A DNA stretch of 64,000 nt from Mycobacterium deserti (GCF_025345615.1 NZ_JAODWD010000003.1:186001-250000); one strand, 5' to 3'; numbered from the stretch's first letter, positions 1-9,706 are shown. Notes: generated by a model not told the origin, from the sequence alone. Numbers and translations: made by a program.

Positions 1-881
1 AGACTTTCGGTGTAGCGGTACTCGTCTCGAGTCGAGAATTGAAGTCCGCCATCGAGATACAGCCGGGTGTCGTTGCCGCGCCGCGTGACGACGATCTCCT
101 GGTAGGCCGAGCGCTCGAACGCGACGATCGGATCGGCATACAACCGCTGGCGCGTCGACGTCTGGATCCCGTCGGCACGCACCAGCAGAGTGACGAGCAG
201 CGCCAGCGCGGCTATGAGAACGCCTACCGCCGTAGCGAGTTGGCGACTGCTGATCGCGGGACGCAGGAGGAACACGGCCACCACCGCCGCGGCGGCGAGG
301 TTGATGATGCCCGTCGCCGCCGCCCCGCGGATCATCCCCAGTTGGGGCAGCAGAATGAACGGCCACACCAGACCGCCGACGAGCGCGCCGAGATAGTCAG
401 CGGCGTTCAAGTTGGCCAGCACGCGGCCGGTATCGGTGGCCGCGGTCAGGCGGCCGCGCTGCAGCAGCGTCATCAGCAGTGGTACCTCCGCGCCCACCAG
501 AGCGCCGATGACCGCGGTGCCCAGCGCGAGCACCCACAGTGAGCCGCCGAGGAACGCGAACGCGACGTACAGCGCCGCCGCTGACAACCCACCCGTGACG
601 GCGAGTGCCGTCTCCACGGCGATGAACGTGATTGCGGCGCGGTGCAGCAGCGGCTTGACCAGGAGCGCGCCGGCCCCGAGCGCGGCGACGTATCCTGCGA
701 CGATCAACGACATCGCGACGATGCCGCCGCCGTGCAGGCTCGTCGACAGCGTCAGCAGCGCGAGTTCGTAGACGATGCCGCAGGCCGCGCACGCCGCGAC
801 GGCAGCCAGAAGTACCGCACGCCAACGGTTCGTGGTCCCCGCCGGTCGCGGGCCGGGAAGTGTCTGCTCGCTGGCCGTCAT
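1..881 (-). CDS. speE: Membrane-anchored spermidine synthase-like protein SpeE (partial, runs off the window)
   Basis: Only the N-terminal 293 or so residues are inside the window. Reading the minus strand from the ATG at 881 gives a short polar leader, then several hydrophobic segments covering about the first 200 residues. A soluble stretch follows with the [10 protein letters not shown] and DEYRYTES motifs typical of the start of the spermidine synthase fold. Actinobacterial SpeE proteins have this layout of a membrane domain before an aminopropyltransferase domain. The start overlaps the stop of the DUF350 gene by 4 bases (ATGA), so it is the last seen gene of a coupled operon. The catalytic half lies outside, so true polyamine synthase activity cannot be judged here. 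Confidence 0.8.
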   Translation of the reverse strand, partial: MTASEQTLPGPRPAGTTNRWRAVLLAAVAACAACGIVYELALLTLSTSLHGGGIVAMSLIVAGYVAALGAGALLVKPLLHRAAITFIAVETALAVTGGLSAAALYVAFAFLGGSLWVLALGTAVIGALVGAEVPLLMTLLQRGRLTAATDTGRVLANLNAADYLGALVGGLVWPFILLPQLGMIRGAAATGIINLAAAAVVAVFLLRPAISSRQLATAVGVLIAALALLVTLLVRADGIQTSTRQRLYADPIVAFERSAYQEIVVTRRGNDTRLYLDGGLQFSTRDEYRYTES

Positions 882-1348
882 GACAGCGCGGCGGCGTTCA
901 CTCCTCCCACGGCCAGCAGCACAACGGCGGTGGCGATCGCGGCGGGGTGCAGTCGCTCGTCGGCGATCAGGTCCCGGAACCGGCCGGGCACAGCCACTTC
1001 GAGCACGACAAGCGCCAGGCCCTGCAGCGCCACCCCCACGGCTCCGTAAACGGCCGCGTCGACGAGCCCCTGCCCGAGTTGGTCCGAGCTCGCCACGATC
1101 GCGGAGATGACCACGATCGCCAGCGCGGCGTACATTCCGGACGCCACGGCAACGGCGTTGGGCCGCCGCTCGATGAACACCATGTTGCGCAGGTTGCCCG
1201 GCGTGAGCACGTCGACCATCACAAAGCCCACCGACAGCACGACGACGCCGATGACGAAGTACAGGATCGCGGCAACGAGATTCTGCGTGAGGCTTTCGCC
1301 GCTGATGGTGCCGAACTCGACGGCGGCCGGGTGCATGTGTGAGTACAT
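878..1348 (-). CDS. DUF350 family membrane protein
   Basis: The product has 156 residues and four predicted membrane segments, matching the small integral-membrane DUF350 family, which has no settled function. The ATG at 1348 follows an AAGGAG ribosome site about 8 bases upstream, which supports this start. That site lies inside the 10-base palindrome GGAGATCTCC, so it could be partly hidden by pairing. The stop overlaps the start of speE by 4 bases. DUF350 next to SpeE-like proteins is a recurrent actinobacterial arrangement, which suggests a shared but unknown membrane role. Confidence 0.8.
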   Translation of the reverse strand: MYSHMHPAAVEFGTISGESLTQNLVAAILYFVIGVVVLSVGFVMVDVLTPGNLRNMVFIERRPNAVAVASGMYAALAIVVISAIVASSDQLGQGLVDAAVYGAVGVALQGLALVVLEVAVPGRFRDLIADERLHPAAIATAVVLLAVGGVNAAALS

Positions 1349-1384
1349 GGAGATCTCCTTAACTCGCTGGCCTGGTTGTGGGAG

Positions 1385-1825
1385 TCACTTCGACCCGTCC
1401 GGCCCGCCGGGGCTGCCGCCCGATCCGCCTGACGGTGAGCCCGGCGTGAAACCGGGGCCGAGAAAGATGAATCCGCCGCCGCTGTACCGGGCGTCGGTGT
1501 CCTCGACGCGGATGCTGCATGGGCGCCCCGCGTCCGGCCCGACGATCACGATGTCGTCGTTGTAGCGCAGATACTCGCTGCCGCGGTCGGTGGCCTGTGC
1601 TTCCGGCGCCTTCGCCTGCGCGATTTCTGAGGCGACCTGCTGCGGCCTGCCGGTGCAGGCGTACTTCGCGCCGTCGGAGTCGCGGCCATACTCCTGATAG
1701 TTGGCGGCCAGGTGGGAGCGAATATCGTTGTTCATCAACGAGATTCCCCAGATCAGGAACACCACACCGGCTACCGCGAGGCCGCCTGCGAGCCAGAACA
1801 GGTTGTTGCGGGTCACGGGCGCCAC
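1385..1825 (-). CDS. DUF4247 family membrane-anchored protein
   Basis: This is a 146-residue protein with one N-terminal hydrophobic segment (about residues 8-30), then a small extracytoplasmic domain with two cysteines, and a glycine/proline/serine-rich tail. It resembles the DUF4247 family that sits in this position in mycobacterial speE operons; function unknown. The GTG start lies inside the end of the upstream DUF2617 gene (13-base overlap), so translation is probably coupled. A later start is possible because no strong ribosome site is seen. The two cysteines, about 45 residues apart, could form a disulfide outside the membrane; that is inference. Confidence 0.7.
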   Translation of the reverse strand: MAPVTRNNLFWLAGGLAVAGVVFLIWGISLMNNDIRSHLAANYQEYGRDSDGAKYACTGRPQQVASEIAQAKAPEAQATDRGSEYLRYNDDIVIVGPDAGRPCSIRVEDTDARYSGGGFIFLGPGFTPGSPSGGSGGSPGGPDGSK

Positions 1826-2313
1826 CGACTACTCGTGTACACCACGGTGCCACCGGCGGCGGCCGGATACAGATGCCATGTCTGCCAACGCCACCCGGCA
1901 CCGTCGGGTTCGGCGGCCAGTGCTGTCAGCGCTGCGTCGTCGCCGGGAAAGGCCCCGCCGAGCCACCCCGGCTCGCGGGCGCAGCGGTGCCGTAAACGGC
2001 CTGCGAGTTCCCGGAAGCCGGTTTCGTCGTAGGTCGCGGTGTGACATTCCAGGCGGTATCCGGGAGCATCGGCGTGGCCGGGCAACTCGCCCTGTACGTG
2101 CGCAGCACAGGAAATCTCTTCGGAGAAGGTGCTATTCGGGTGTTCGACGGTGACGACGTGTGAGGCGCCCAGCACGCCGAGCATCAGCGCGCTGCCGTCG
2201 GGGTGCACCAGCCGGCAAGCCGCGAGCGGCATCGGCGCCGCGGCGTTGAGGGCAAGCCCCAGTCCGGCTCCGGACACATCGGCGGGCTGTACGGCCAGTT
2301 GGTGCAAAGGCAA
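1813..2313 (-). CDS. DUF2617 family protein
   Basis: The product has 166 residues, no membrane segment, and an N-terminus reading PLHQLAVQPADVSG, which fits the DUF2617 family of cytoplasmic actinobacterial proteins of unknown function. The TTG at 2313 is the first usable start after an in-frame stop at 2323-2325, which is itself the stop of the upstream DUF4178 gene. A second TTG follows two codons later. The gene overlaps the next one by 13 bases, placing it in the middle of the five-gene operon ending in speE. Confidence 0.7.
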   Translation of the reverse strand: MPLHQLAVQPADVSGAGLGLALNAAAPMPLAACRLVHPDGSALMLGVLGASHVVTVEHPNSTFSEEISCAAHVQGELPGHADAPGYRLECHTATYDETGFRELAGRLRHRCAREPGWLGGAFPGDDAALTALAAEPDGAGWRWQTWHLYPAAAGGTVVYTSSRWRP

Positions 2314-2322
2314 CGACGTGGC

Positions 2323-2934
2323 CTATGCGCTCGGCGGGGGCGCTGGGTACACCGTGAGTTCACCGGGTACCACCGGCTTTCCGACGGACACCTCCCACGG
2401 CATGTCCGGTGCCCACCGCTCGAAACCGAGCAGATTGGACTCCGAGGCGTCGCCGTAGTCGACGAAATCCATATCGCCGCCCGCGGGCAGACCGGTTGTG
2501 CCCTCGGTGGTGTAGGAGGCGCGGCCCTGCTCGACCTCTTGATAGGTGATGCCGTCGACCACGACGGCGCCCCCGGGCTGCAGCCCGAGGTCGTTGCGCC
2601 GCGTCCACATCACCAGCTCCAGGCGGCCCTCGTCCTCCTCGACGCTGAACCACACCGGCTCAGACCCGCCTTCGAGCAGGTGTTCCCACCACACGAACGG
2701 GCCCTGCCGCAGGGTGACCGAGCCGCGCACCACGTAGTCGATACCGCCGTGGGAGACGATCGCGCCCGGACCGAGCTGGCGCGGGCCGAACTGCGGCATG
2801 GACGCGGCGAACTTGAGGGGATCCTCGCGGTCGGTCGGAGTCTGGGGTTTCTTTGGCCTACGCAGTGCCACGACGACGACGACGGCCGCCGCTGCGAGCA
2901 AGATGATGGCGAGCAGGATCAGCAGCGTATCCAC
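2323..2934 (-). CDS. DUF4178 family membrane-anchored protein
   Basis: A 203-residue protein with one N-terminal transmembrane helix (about residues 3-25), a basic cytosolic stretch and a DUF4178 domain rich in W, G and charged residues. The GTG at 2934 is chosen over the longer frame because an AAGGAAGG ribosome site lies 6 bases before it and the hydrophobic helix begins right after it. It is the first gene of the minus-strand operon DUF4178-DUF2617-DUF4247-DUF350-speE. Function is unknown; the conserved coupling to SpeE suggests work at the membrane. Confidence 0.75.
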   Translation of the reverse strand: MDTLLILLAIILLAAAAVVVVVALRRPKKPQTPTDREDPLKFAASMPQFGPRQLGPGAIVSHGGIDYVVRGSVTLRQGPFVWWEHLLEGGSEPVWFSVEEDEGRLELVMWTRRNDLGLQPGGAVVVDGITYQEVEQGRASYTTEGTTGLPAGGDMDFVDYGDASESNLLGFERWAPDMPWEVSVGKPVVPGELTVYPAPPPSA

Positions 2935-3013
2935 GCGAGCCCTTCCTTGAGGCGTCCGAGCGGTGCGGTCGACGAGATCTGTAGCCAACGGTAACAGTCG
3001 GCGAACCCGCGAC

Positions 3014-3673
3014 TCAGCGCAAAATCGTCGCGACGATCCCGGCCAGGTAACCGAGCCGGGCGACCTCCGACGGCCGGAACACCGGTCCGCCCGGTCGGCC
3101 CAGCACCACAGCGGTGTCGACGTCGCCAAGGGGAGCGGCCGCCAAGGTGGTGTCCATGTCGCGCCATACCTGCGGTACCCACCCGGCCGAGCCGTCGAGC
3201 GCTTCGGCGTGCGTCAGTGGCAGCCAGGGTGTGTCGGCGGCCTGGGTCTCGGGAGCGCCATGGCTGCCGACGACGCGATGCGGTCCGGAGTCGGTGCGCC
3301 GAACGACGGTGCACCAGCCGACGCGCAGCACCTTCGGGGCCTCGTCGACGAGCACTTGCAGCTGGTTCGACTTCGGACCCGCCGCGGCGATGTGGTCGAT
3401 GAGCTCGAGTTCGCGGTGCGCCTCGAGAAGACCGGTGTGCGGGCGCACCGAATCGACGTAGACGCCGTCGACCTTTTCGGCGGCGGTGATCAGCGCGTCG
3501 GGCATCGCGCCCCTGGGGAGATCGACCACCAGATCATCGACCGCAAGCCCCGCGGCGCGTTCCACTACGTCGAGGGACAGGATGTCGGCCCCCGCCGAGC
3601 CGAGCGCCACCGCGAGCGCGCCGAGGCTGCCCGGTCGGTCCTCGAGCTCGACCCGCAGCAGATAGGAAGGCAC
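3014..3673 (-). CDS. ACT-domain amino-acid-binding protein
   Basis: The N-terminal 70 residues (PSYLLRVELEDRPGSLGAL onward) form a recognisable ACT domain, the small fold that binds amino acids in regulatory proteins. The remaining 150 residues have no domain I can name. The GTG at 3673 gives a protein of 219 residues beginning right at the ACT strand; another GTG lies two codons upstream. The gene diverges from gatC across about 115 bases. The same ACT gene lies divergent to gatC in M. tuberculosis as I recall, so this pairing is stable. The ligand is unknown. Confidence 0.8.
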   Translation of the reverse strand: MPSYLLRVELEDRPGSLGALAVALGSAGADILSLDVVERAAGLAVDDLVVDLPRGAMPDALITAAEKVDGVYVDSVRPHTGLLEAHRELELIDHIAAAGPKSNQLQVLVDEAPKVLRVGWCTVVRRTDSGPHRVVGSHGAPETQAADTPWLPLTHAEALDGSAGWVPQVWRDMDTTLAAAPLGDVDTAVVLGRPGGPVFRPSEVARLGYLAGIVATILR

Positions 3674-3789
3674 GCGCACACTGTCGCACAGCCGCCGTCG
3701 GCCAGCATTCCGGCGATGAGCGCGGGGGCGAACCCCGATCAGTACGTGCGCGGAGGCCGGCGCGGCGGCGGTGACTAGGCTTGCCAGTC

Positions 3790-4089
3790 GTGTCACAGAT
3801 CTCCCGAGACGAGGTAGCCCACCTCGCCCGCCTGGCCCGTCTCGCGTTGACCGACGAGGAGTTGGACAGCTACGCCGGCCAGCTGGACGCCATCCTCGGC
3901 CACGTCAGCCAGATCCAGGCCGTCGATGTCGCCGGGGTCAAGCCCACCGGCAATCCGCTCAAAGACGTCAATGTGTTTCGCCCGGACACGGTCGAGCCGT
4001 GCCTGACTCAGGAAGAAGCGCTCGATCAGGCGCCCAAGGCGGTCGACGGCCGGTTCGCCGTGCCGCGGATTCTGGGAGAGGCCGAATGA
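3790..4089 (+). CDS. gatC: Asp-tRNA(Asn)/Glu-tRNA(Gln) amidotransferase subunit C
   Basis: GatC is the small wrapping subunit of the GatCAB amidotransferase, which turns Glu-tRNA(Gln) into Gln-tRNA(Gln) (and Asp-tRNA(Asn) where needed). The 99-residue product starts [19 protein letters not shown] and ends [12 protein letters not shown], both typical of GatC. GTG at 3790 is preferred to the upstream TTG because the family begins here. A TAGGCT hexamer sits 8 bases before it (3776-3781), a possible -10 element of a leaderless or near-leaderless transcript. Its stop overlaps the gatA start (ATGA), so the two are coupled. Confidence 0.95.
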   Translation: MSQISRDEVAHLARLARLALTDEELDSYAGQLDAILGHVSQIQAVDVAGVKPTGNPLKDVNVFRPDTVEPCLTQEEALDQAPKAVDGRFAVPRILGEAE

Positions 4090-5585
4090 GCACCCGAGGC
4101 ATGGACAGCGACGTGACCCGGCTCGACGCGGTGACGCTGGGCGCCAAGATCGCCGCCAAGGAGGTGTCGTCCACCGAAGTCACCCAGGCGCACCTGGATC
4201 AGATCGCGGCCACCGACGGCGAGTTCCACGCGTTCCTGCACGTGGCCGCCGACGAGGCGTTGGCTGCCGCTGCCGCGGTCGACGCCGCGGTGGCGGCAGG
4301 CGAGTCGCTGCCCTCGCCGCTGGCAGGCGTTCCGCTGGCGCTCAAAGACGTGTTCACCACGTCCGACATGCCGACCACCTGCGGGTCGAGAATTCTCGAA
4401 GGCTGGATGTCGCCTTACGACGCCACCGTCACGGTGCGGCTGCGCGCGGCGGGTATCCCGATTCTCGGCAAAACGAACATGGACGAGTTCGCGATGGGTT
4501 CGTCCACCGAGAACTCGGCGTATGGCCCCACGCGCAATCCGTGGAACGTCGACCGCGTGCCCGGCGGCTCAGGAGGTGGCAGCGCGGCAGCGCTGGCCGC
4601 GTTCCAGGCGCCGCTCGCGATCGGCACCGATACCGGCGGGTCGATCCGCCAGCCCGCCGCTTTGACCGCGACTGTCGGAGTGAAACCCACCTACGGCACG
4701 GTGTCGCGCTACGGCCTGATCGCGTGCGCGTCGTCGCTGGATCAGGGCGGGCCGTGCGCGCGTACGGTGCTCGACACCGCGCTGCTGCACCAGGTGATCG
4801 CGGGCCACGACCCCAAGGACTCGACGTCGGTGGACGCCGCGGTTCCCGACGTCGTCGCAGCCGCTCGGACCGGCGCGTCCGGCGACCTGAAGGGCGTGCG
4901 GATCGGTGTAGTGAAGCAATTGCGCGGCGACGGTTACCAGGCGGGTGTGCTGACGTCGTTCAACGCGGCCGTCGAGCAGCTCACCGCGCTGGGCGCCGAG
5001 GTCAGCGAGGTCGATTGCCCGCACTTCGACCACTCGCTGTCCGCGTACTACCTGATCCTGCCGTCGGAGGTGTCGTCGAACCTCGCGCGCTTCGACGCCA
5101 TGCGCTACGGCCTGCGCGTCGGCGATGACGGCACGCACAGCGCCGAAGAAGTGATGGCGCTGACCCGCGCCGCCGGATTCGGCCCAGAAGTCAAGCGGCG
5201 CATCATGATCGGCGCATATGCATTGTCGGCGGGCTACTACGACGCCTATTACAACCAGGCGCAGAAGGTACGCACGCTGATCGCCCGCGATCTCGACGAG
5301 GCCTACGAACGCGTCGACGTGCTGATCTCGCCGGCCACACCGACGACCGCATTCCCGTTGGGGGAGAAGGTCGACGATCCGCTGGCGATGTACCTGTTCG
5401 ATTTGTGCACGCTGCCGCTGAACCTGGCCGGACACTGCGGTATGTCGGTGCCCTCGGGCCTGTCGCCGGACGACAACCTGCCGGTCGGATTGCAGATCAT
5501 GGCGCCCGCGCTTGCCGACGACCGGCTCTACCGCGTCGGCGCCGCCTACGAAGCGGCGCGGGGTCCGCTACCCACCGCGCTGTAA
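4086..5585 (+). CDS. gatA: Asp-tRNA(Asn)/Glu-tRNA(Gln) amidotransferase subunit A
   Basis: GatA is the amidase subunit that frees ammonia from glutamine for transfer to the mischarged tRNA. The 499-residue protein carries the amidase-signature triad: Lys87 (in LALKD), cis-Ser162 (in GGSGGGS) and Ser186 (in GTDTGGS). Their spacing fits that of known GatA enzymes. The ATG at 4086 overlaps the gatC stop by 4 bases. The open frame extends upstream through gatC, but that part has no amidase homology and is ignored. gatB is not adjacent: pfkA lies between. Confidence 0.97.
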   Translation: MSTRGMDSDVTRLDAVTLGAKIAAKEVSSTEVTQAHLDQIAATDGEFHAFLHVAADEALAAAAAVDAAVAAGESLPSPLAGVPLALKDVFTTSDMPTTCGSRILEGWMSPYDATVTVRLRAAGIPILGKTNMDEFAMGSSTENSAYGPTRNPWNVDRVPGGSGGGSAAALAAFQAPLAIGTDTGGSIRQPAALTATVGVKPTYGTVSRYGLIACASSLDQGGPCARTVLDTALLHQVIAGHDPKDSTSVDAAVPDVVAAARTGASGDLKGVRIGVVKQLRGDGYQAGVLTSFNAAVEQLTALGAEVSEVDCPHFDHSLSAYYLILPSEVSSNLARFDAMRYGLRVGDDGTHSAEEVMALTRAAGFGPEVKRRIMIGAYALSAGYYDAYYNQAQKVRTLIARDLDEAYERVDVLISPATPTTAFPLGEKVDDPLAMYLFDLCTLPLNLAGHCGMSVPSGLSPDDNLPVGLQIMAPALADDRLYRVGAAYEAARGPLPTAL

Positions 5586-5623
5586 CCCCGGCGCGGGTTC
5601 GAGTCAGCGGGCAGTATGGACAT

Positions 5624-6655
5624 ATGCGTATCGGAGTACTCACCGGCGGGGGTGACTGTCCAGGGCTGAACGCCGTGATCCGGGCGGTGGTTCGCACGTG
5701 CGGCGTGCGCTACGGCTCCTCGGTCGTCGGGTTCCAGGACGGTTGGCGCGGGCTGCTGGAAAACCGGCGTATCCAGCTCGCCAACGACGACCGCAACGAC
5801 CGGCTGCTGGCCAAGGGCGGCACGATGCTCGGCACAGCCCGGGTGCATCCGGAGAAGTTGCGCGCCGGGCTCGATCAGATCAAGCAGACGCTCGACGACA
5901 ACGGCATCGATGTCCTGATCCCGATCGGCGGGGAGGGCACGCTGACCGCGGCGCACTGGTTGTCCGAAGAAGAGGTCCCCGTCGTCGGGGTGCCCAAAAC
6001 CATCGACAACGACATCGACTGCACGGACGTGACTTTCGGTCACGACACCGCGCTGGGTGTCGCCAGTGAGGCCATCGACCGGTTGCACAGCACCGCCGAG
6101 TCGCATCAGCGTGTGATGCTGGTGGAGGTCATGGGCAGGCACGCCGGATGGATCGCGCTCAACGCGGGCCTGGCATCCGGGGCGCATATGACCTTGATTC
6201 CCGAGCAGCCGTTCGACATCGAGGAAGTGTGCCGGCTGATCAAAGGGCGGTTCGTGCGCGGGGATTCGCATTTCATCTGCGTCGTCGCCGAAGGCGCAAA
6301 GCCCGCCGAGGGCACAATGCAGTTGCGCCAAGGCGGAATTGACGAGTTCGGGCACGAGCGGTTCACGGGCGTGGCCCAGCAGCTGGCCGTGGAGGTCGAA
6401 AAGCGGATCAACAAGGAAGTGCGGGTGACGGTGCTCGGCCACGTGCAGCGCGGCGGGACGCCGACGCCGTACGACCGCGTGCTCGCGACGCGGTTCGGCG
6501 TCAATGCGGCCGACGCCGCACATGCAGGCGAGTTCGGGATGATGGTGTCGCTGCGGGGCCAGGAGATCGGTCGTGTCCCGCTCGCAGACGCCGTGCGCCA
6601 GTTGAAGCTGGTGCCGCAGAGCCGCTACGACGACGCCGCCGAGTTCTTCGGCTGA
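5624..6655 (+). CDS. pfkA: ATP-dependent 6-phosphofructokinase
   Basis: PfkA phosphorylates fructose 6-phosphate to the 1,6-bisphosphate in glycolysis. The 343-residue protein begins [20 protein letters not shown], the nucleotide-binding start of the family. It has GGEGT at residues 102-106 and PKTIDND at about 124-130. Gly105 is the residue usual in ATP enzymes, while Lys125 is more typical of pyrophosphate enzymes. This mixed pair is the mark of actinobacterial group III PFKs, and the M. tuberculosis enzyme of this type uses ATP. It lies between gatA and gatB in the same direction, 38 bases after gatA. Confidence 0.95.
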   Translation: MRIGVLTGGGDCPGLNAVIRAVVRTCGVRYGSSVVGFQDGWRGLLENRRIQLANDDRNDRLLAKGGTMLGTARVHPEKLRAGLDQIKQTLDDNGIDVLIPIGGEGTLTAAHWLSEEEVPVVGVPKTIDNDIDCTDVTFGHDTALGVASEAIDRLHSTAESHQRVMLVEVMGRHAGWIALNAGLASGAHMTLIPEQPFDIEEVCRLIKGRFVRGDSHFICVVAEGAKPAEGTMQLRQGGIDEFGHERFTGVAQQLAVEVEKRINKEVRVTVLGHVQRGGTPTPYDRVLATRFGVNAADAAHAGEFGMMVSLRGQEIGRVPLADAVRQLKLVPQSRYDDAAEFFG

Positions 6656-6665
6656 TCATTATCCG

Positions 6666-6725
6666 GCGAGCAGACGGAAAGTGTCCCGTTGCGTCGGTGT
6701 GTCGGGGCACTCTGCGTCTGCTCGC
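6666..6725. repeat. Long imperfect intergenic hairpin between pfkA and gatB
   Basis: An 11-base arm GCGAGCAGACG (6666-6676) is perfectly complementary to 6715-6725. After a short mismatch the pairing continues for 8 more base pairs (6680-6687 with 6704-6711, one G-U). It has no T-run, so it is not a classic terminator. It begins 10 bases after the pfkA stop. Confidence 0.75.
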
Positions 6726-6745
6726 GACGCAAATCGCGCCCCCAC

Positions 6746-6751
6746 TAGACT
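6746..6751 (+). promoter_or_regulatory. -10 element for gatB (leaderless geometry)
   Basis: TAGACT ends exactly 6 bases before the gatB ATG at 6758. Mycobacterial leaderless transcripts typically show TANNNT about 6-7 bases before the start codon, and no ribosome site is seen here. This suggests gatB has its own promoter despite lying downstream of pfkA. Confidence 0.55.
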
Positions 6752-6757
6752 CGGATC

Positions 6758-8260
6758 ATGACCACTACCGCCGCCGAGCTACTCGACTACGACGACGTGG
6801 TGGCGCGCTTCGAGCCCGTCATGGGACTGGAAGTGCATGTCGAACTGTCCACCGCGACCAAGATGTTCTGCGGCTGCGCGAACAGGTTCGGGGGCGAGCC
6901 CAATACGCAGGTGTGCCCGGTGTGTCTGGGTCTGCCGGGATCCTTGCCCGTGCTCAACCAGTCCGCGGTGGAGTCGGCCATTCGGATCGGCCTCGCGCTC
7001 AACTGTGACATCGCACCGTGGGGCCGGTTCGCCAGAAAGAACTACTTTTACCCTGACCAGCCGAAGAACTACCAGATCAGCCAGTACGACGAGCCGATCG
7101 CCGTGAATGGTTACCTCGACGTGCCACTGGACGACGGCACGACGTGGCGTGTGGAGATCGAGCGCGCGCACATGGAGGAGGACACCGGAAAGCTCACCCA
7201 TCTCGGCAGCGACACCGGCCGAATCGAAGGTGCGACCACCTCGCTGCTCGACTACAACCGGGCCGGTGTGCCACTGATCGAGATCGTCACCAGGCCCATC
7301 GAGAACACCGGCGACCGGGCACCGGAGATCGCCCGAGCCTACGTCACTGCACTTCGGGATCTGTTGCGTGCGTTGGGAGTCTCGGACGTCCGCATGGATC
7401 AGGGTTCGATGCGCTGCGACTCCAACCTGTCCCTCATGCGCAAGGGTGCGACCGAGTTCGGCACGCGCACCGAGACCAAGAACGTCAACTCGCTCAAGAG
7501 CGTCGAAGTCGCTGTGCGCTACGAGATGCGGCGCCAGGCAGCGATTCTGGAGGCCGGCGGGACGATCACTCAGGAGACTCGGCACTTCCACGAGGACGGC
7601 TACACCACGGCGGGTCGGAGCAAGGAGACCGCGCAGGACTATCGGTATTTCCCTGAGCCCGACCTCGAACCGGTCGCGCCGAGTGTGGAACTCATCGAGC
7701 GGCTACGCGGAACCATTCCCGAGCTACCGTGGTTGACCCGCAAGCGGACTCAACAAGACTGGGGCATCTCCGACGAGGTGATGCGCGACCTGGTCAACAT
7801 CGGAGCCCTGGATTTGATCGCCGCCACTGTCGAACATGGCGTCTCCAGCGATTCGGCCCGGGCATGGTGGGGAAACTTTCTGGTGCAGAAGGCAAATGAG
7901 GCCGGTGTCGAGCTCGCCGCCCTGCCGATTACGCCAGCCCAGGTCGCCGCGGTGGTCAAGCTCGTCGACGACGGCAAGTTGTCGAACAAGCTGGCCCGCC
8001 AGGTCGTCGAAGGTGTCCTGGCCGGGGAGGGTGAGCCCGAGCAGGTCATGAAAGACCGTGGGCTGGAAGTGGTTCGCGACGACTCGGCGCTGCAGAAGGC
8101 TGTCGACGAGGCGCTGGCCGCCAACCCCGACGTCGTCGAGAAGATCCGAGGCGGCAAGGTGCAGGCCGCGGGGGCCATCGTCGGCGCGGTGATGAAGGCG
8201 ACCAAGGGCCAGGCCGACGCCGCGCGGGTCCGCGAACTCGTACTGGCCGCCTGTAGCTAG
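6758..8260 (+). CDS. gatB: Asp-tRNA(Asn)/Glu-tRNA(Gln) amidotransferase subunit B
   Basis: GatB binds the mischarged tRNA and activates its side-chain carboxylate by phosphorylation before amidation. The 500-residue product opens with the GLEVHVEL motif, then a cysteine cluster around CGCANRFG and CPVCLG that fits the GatB metal site. It continues through the [14 protein letters not shown] region and ends in the helical tail domain (YqeY-like) that contacts tRNA. Length is usual for the family. It is separated from gatCA by pfkA and a hairpin and likely has its own promoter. Its 3' end overlaps the convergent TetR gene by 4 bases. Confidence 0.97.
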   Translation: MTTTAAELLDYDDVVARFEPVMGLEVHVELSTATKMFCGCANRFGGEPNTQVCPVCLGLPGSLPVLNQSAVESAIRIGLALNCDIAPWGRFARKNYFYPDQPKNYQISQYDEPIAVNGYLDVPLDDGTTWRVEIERAHMEEDTGKLTHLGSDTGRIEGATTSLLDYNRAGVPLIEIVTRPIENTGDRAPEIARAYVTALRDLLRALGVSDVRMDQGSMRCDSNLSLMRKGATEFGTRTETKNVNSLKSVEVAVRYEMRRQAAILEAGGTITQETRHFHEDGYTTAGRSKETAQDYRYFPEPDLEPVAPSVELIERLRGTIPELPWLTRKRTQQDWGISDEVMRDLVNIGALDLIAATVEHGVSSDSARAWWGNFLVQKANEAGVELAALPITPAQVAAVVKLVDDGKLSNKLARQVVEGVLAGEGEPEQVMKDRGLEVVRDDSALQKAVDEALAANPDVVEKIRGGKVQAAGAIVGAVMKATKGQADAARVRELVLAACS

Positions 8261-8898
8261 CGGCACTGCCCGACGAGCCCGTCCCACGCCGAGATCGCCG
8301 CCTCGGCGATCGCCGACAGCTTCGCCCGGTCGGCTCCATCGCGGGCCTGGATCGCCATCCCGTGGTTGACGGTGTTGTAGAACGCGGCGACCGCGGTCGC
8401 GTCCACGCCGGTCGGCACATCGCCCTCGGCGATTCCGCGCTCGATCCGCGCCTGGAAGTCGTCTTCGACGGCGTGGCGCCACTTCGCGAGGTACTCGTGC
8501 ACCGAACGGGTGTTCTCGCTGAACGTCGTCGCGACGAGCACGATCATGCACCCGCGCGGATGGTCGGGGTCGCAGAACACGACCGCGTGGTGCCGCAGCA
8601 CCGCCGCGATCGCCTCGCGCGCGGTCGGCCGGTCGCGTAGTTCGGCGTATGCCGTGGCGCCCAACGTCTCGTTGTAGTGGGCGATCGTCTCGCGGAACAG
8701 CTGCTCTTTGCAGCCGAATGCCGCGTACAGACTCGGTGAGTTGATGCCCATTGCCGCGGTGAGGTCGCTTATCGAAGTGCCCTCGTAGCCGCGTTCCCAG
8801 AAGACCTCCATCGCCTTGCGCAGCGCTTCGGCGCGGTCGAAGGTGCGGGGTCTACCGCGAGTCGCCACCGCACCTGCCCTTTCTGTATCGAACGACAT
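8257..8898 (-). CDS. TetR/AcrR-family transcriptional regulator
   Basis: A 213-residue regulator with an N-terminal helix-turn-helix: [20 protein letters not shown] followed by the [16 protein letters not shown] and SPSLYAAFG segments characteristic of TetR. The C-terminal half is the ligand-binding and dimer region; the ligand is unknown. ATG at 8898 is chosen; another in-frame ATG at 8907 would add three residues. It is divergent from the SDR and small transporter genes across about 65 bases, so it most likely represses that pair and perhaps itself. This module does not belong to the conserved gatB-lppZ neighbourhood I know from M. tuberculosis, suggesting accessory DNA. Confidence 0.88.
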   Translation of the reverse strand: MSFDTERAGAVATRGRPRTFDRAEALRKAMEVFWERGYEGTSISDLTAAMGINSPSLYAAFGCKEQLFRETIAHYNETLGATAYAELRDRPTAREAIAAVLRHHAVVFCDPDHPRGCMIVLVATTFSENTRSVHEYLAKWRHAVEDDFQARIERGIAEGDVPTGVDATAVAAFYNTVNHGMAIQARDGADRAKLSAIAEAAISAWDGLVGQCR

Positions 8899-8906
8899 GA
8901 ATTTCA

Positions 8907-8935
8907 TTGACAAGTCTAACCTGGCGCGATAATTA
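8907..8935 (+). promoter_or_regulatory. Promoter for the SDR/transporter pair, likely TetR-controlled
   Basis: TTGACA (8907-8912) and TAATTA (8930-8935) are separated by 17 bases, a near-consensus housekeeping promoter and unusually strong for this genome. The -35 touches the upstream edge of the TetR coding start, and a small palindrome ATGAATTTCAT (8896-8906) lies at that start. Repressor binding here could control both directions. The exact operator is not resolved. Confidence 0.6.
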
Positions 8936-8965
8936 TGTAGTGACCGACACAAAAAGGAGACTCGA

Positions 8966-9706
8966 ATGTCAGATCTGACCGGAAAGACGGCCCTGGTAAC
9001 CGGCGCCAGTCGCGGGATCGGCGCGGCCATCGCGGCACGCCTTGCCGAACTCGGCGCCGACGTCGCCATCACCTACGCCCAGTCCAAGGAGCGCGCAGAC
9101 GACGTCGTCCAGCGGATCGCGGCACACGGGCGCCGTGGCCTTGCGGTCAGGGCGGACAGCGCGGCTGCCGATGAGGTGGTCAGCGCCGTCGACCAGGTGG
9201 GTGGCGAATTCGGCCGGCTCGACATCCTGGTCAACAACGCCGGCATCTTCCCGTACGGGCCCATCGGCGAGGTGCCCGTCACCGAAGTCGACAGGACCCT
9301 CAACATTCACGTCCGGGCGGTGTACCTGGCCAGTCAGGCCGCCATCCGGCACATGTCCGGAGGCGGACGAATCATCAGCATCGGAAGCAACCTCGCGGAG
9401 CGCGTGCCGTTCCCGGGTGTGACGCTGTACGCGATGAGCAAGGCCGCGCTGCTCGGCTTCACCAGAGGGCTCGCGCGCGACCTCGGCGGTCGCGACATCA
9501 CCGTCAATCTCGTGCAGCCCGGTTCCACCGACACCGACATGAATCCCGCGCGTGCCGACGGCGCCGACGAGCAGCGCGCGCTCACTGCGCTCGGCCGGTA
9601 CGCCGACACCGGTGAAATCGCCGACGCCGTGGCATTTCTGGCGGGAAGGGCGGCGTCGAACATCACCGGTTCCGTGCTGACCGTCGACGGTGGCACCAAT
9701 GCGTGA
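8966..9706 (+). CDS. Short-chain dehydrogenase/reductase (SDR)
   Basis: A 246-residue classical SDR: TGASRGIG cofactor motif near residue 13, NNAG near residue 90, and a catalytic Ser/Tyr/Lys set with YAMSK in the middle of the protein. The C-terminus SVLTVDGGTNA is typical. It should oxidise or reduce a hydroxyl/carbonyl substrate with NAD(P)H; the Arg-bearing segment after the first strand leans to NADPH. An AAGGAG site lies 7-8 bases before the ATG. It shares a transcript with the small transporter gene (8-base overlap) and faces a TetR gene, so it may act on a compound sensed by that regulator. Confidence 0.9.
   Translation: MSDLTGKTALVTGASRGIGAAIAARLAELGADVAITYAQSKERADDVVQRIAAHGRRGLAVRADSAAADEVVSAVDQVGGEFGRLDILVNNAGIFPYGPIGEVPVTEVDRTLNIHVRAVYLASQAAIRHMSGGGRIISIGSNLAERVPFPGVTLYAMSKAALLGFTRGLARDLGGRDITVNLVQPGSTDTDMNPARADGADEQRALTALGRYADTGEIADAVAFLAGRAASNITGSVLTVDGGTNA

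Noticed and set aside
3771..4085. Upstream extension of gatA giving a 604-residue protein
   Set aside because: The added part overlaps gatC in another frame and has no amidase homology; the ATG at 4086 is the clear start.
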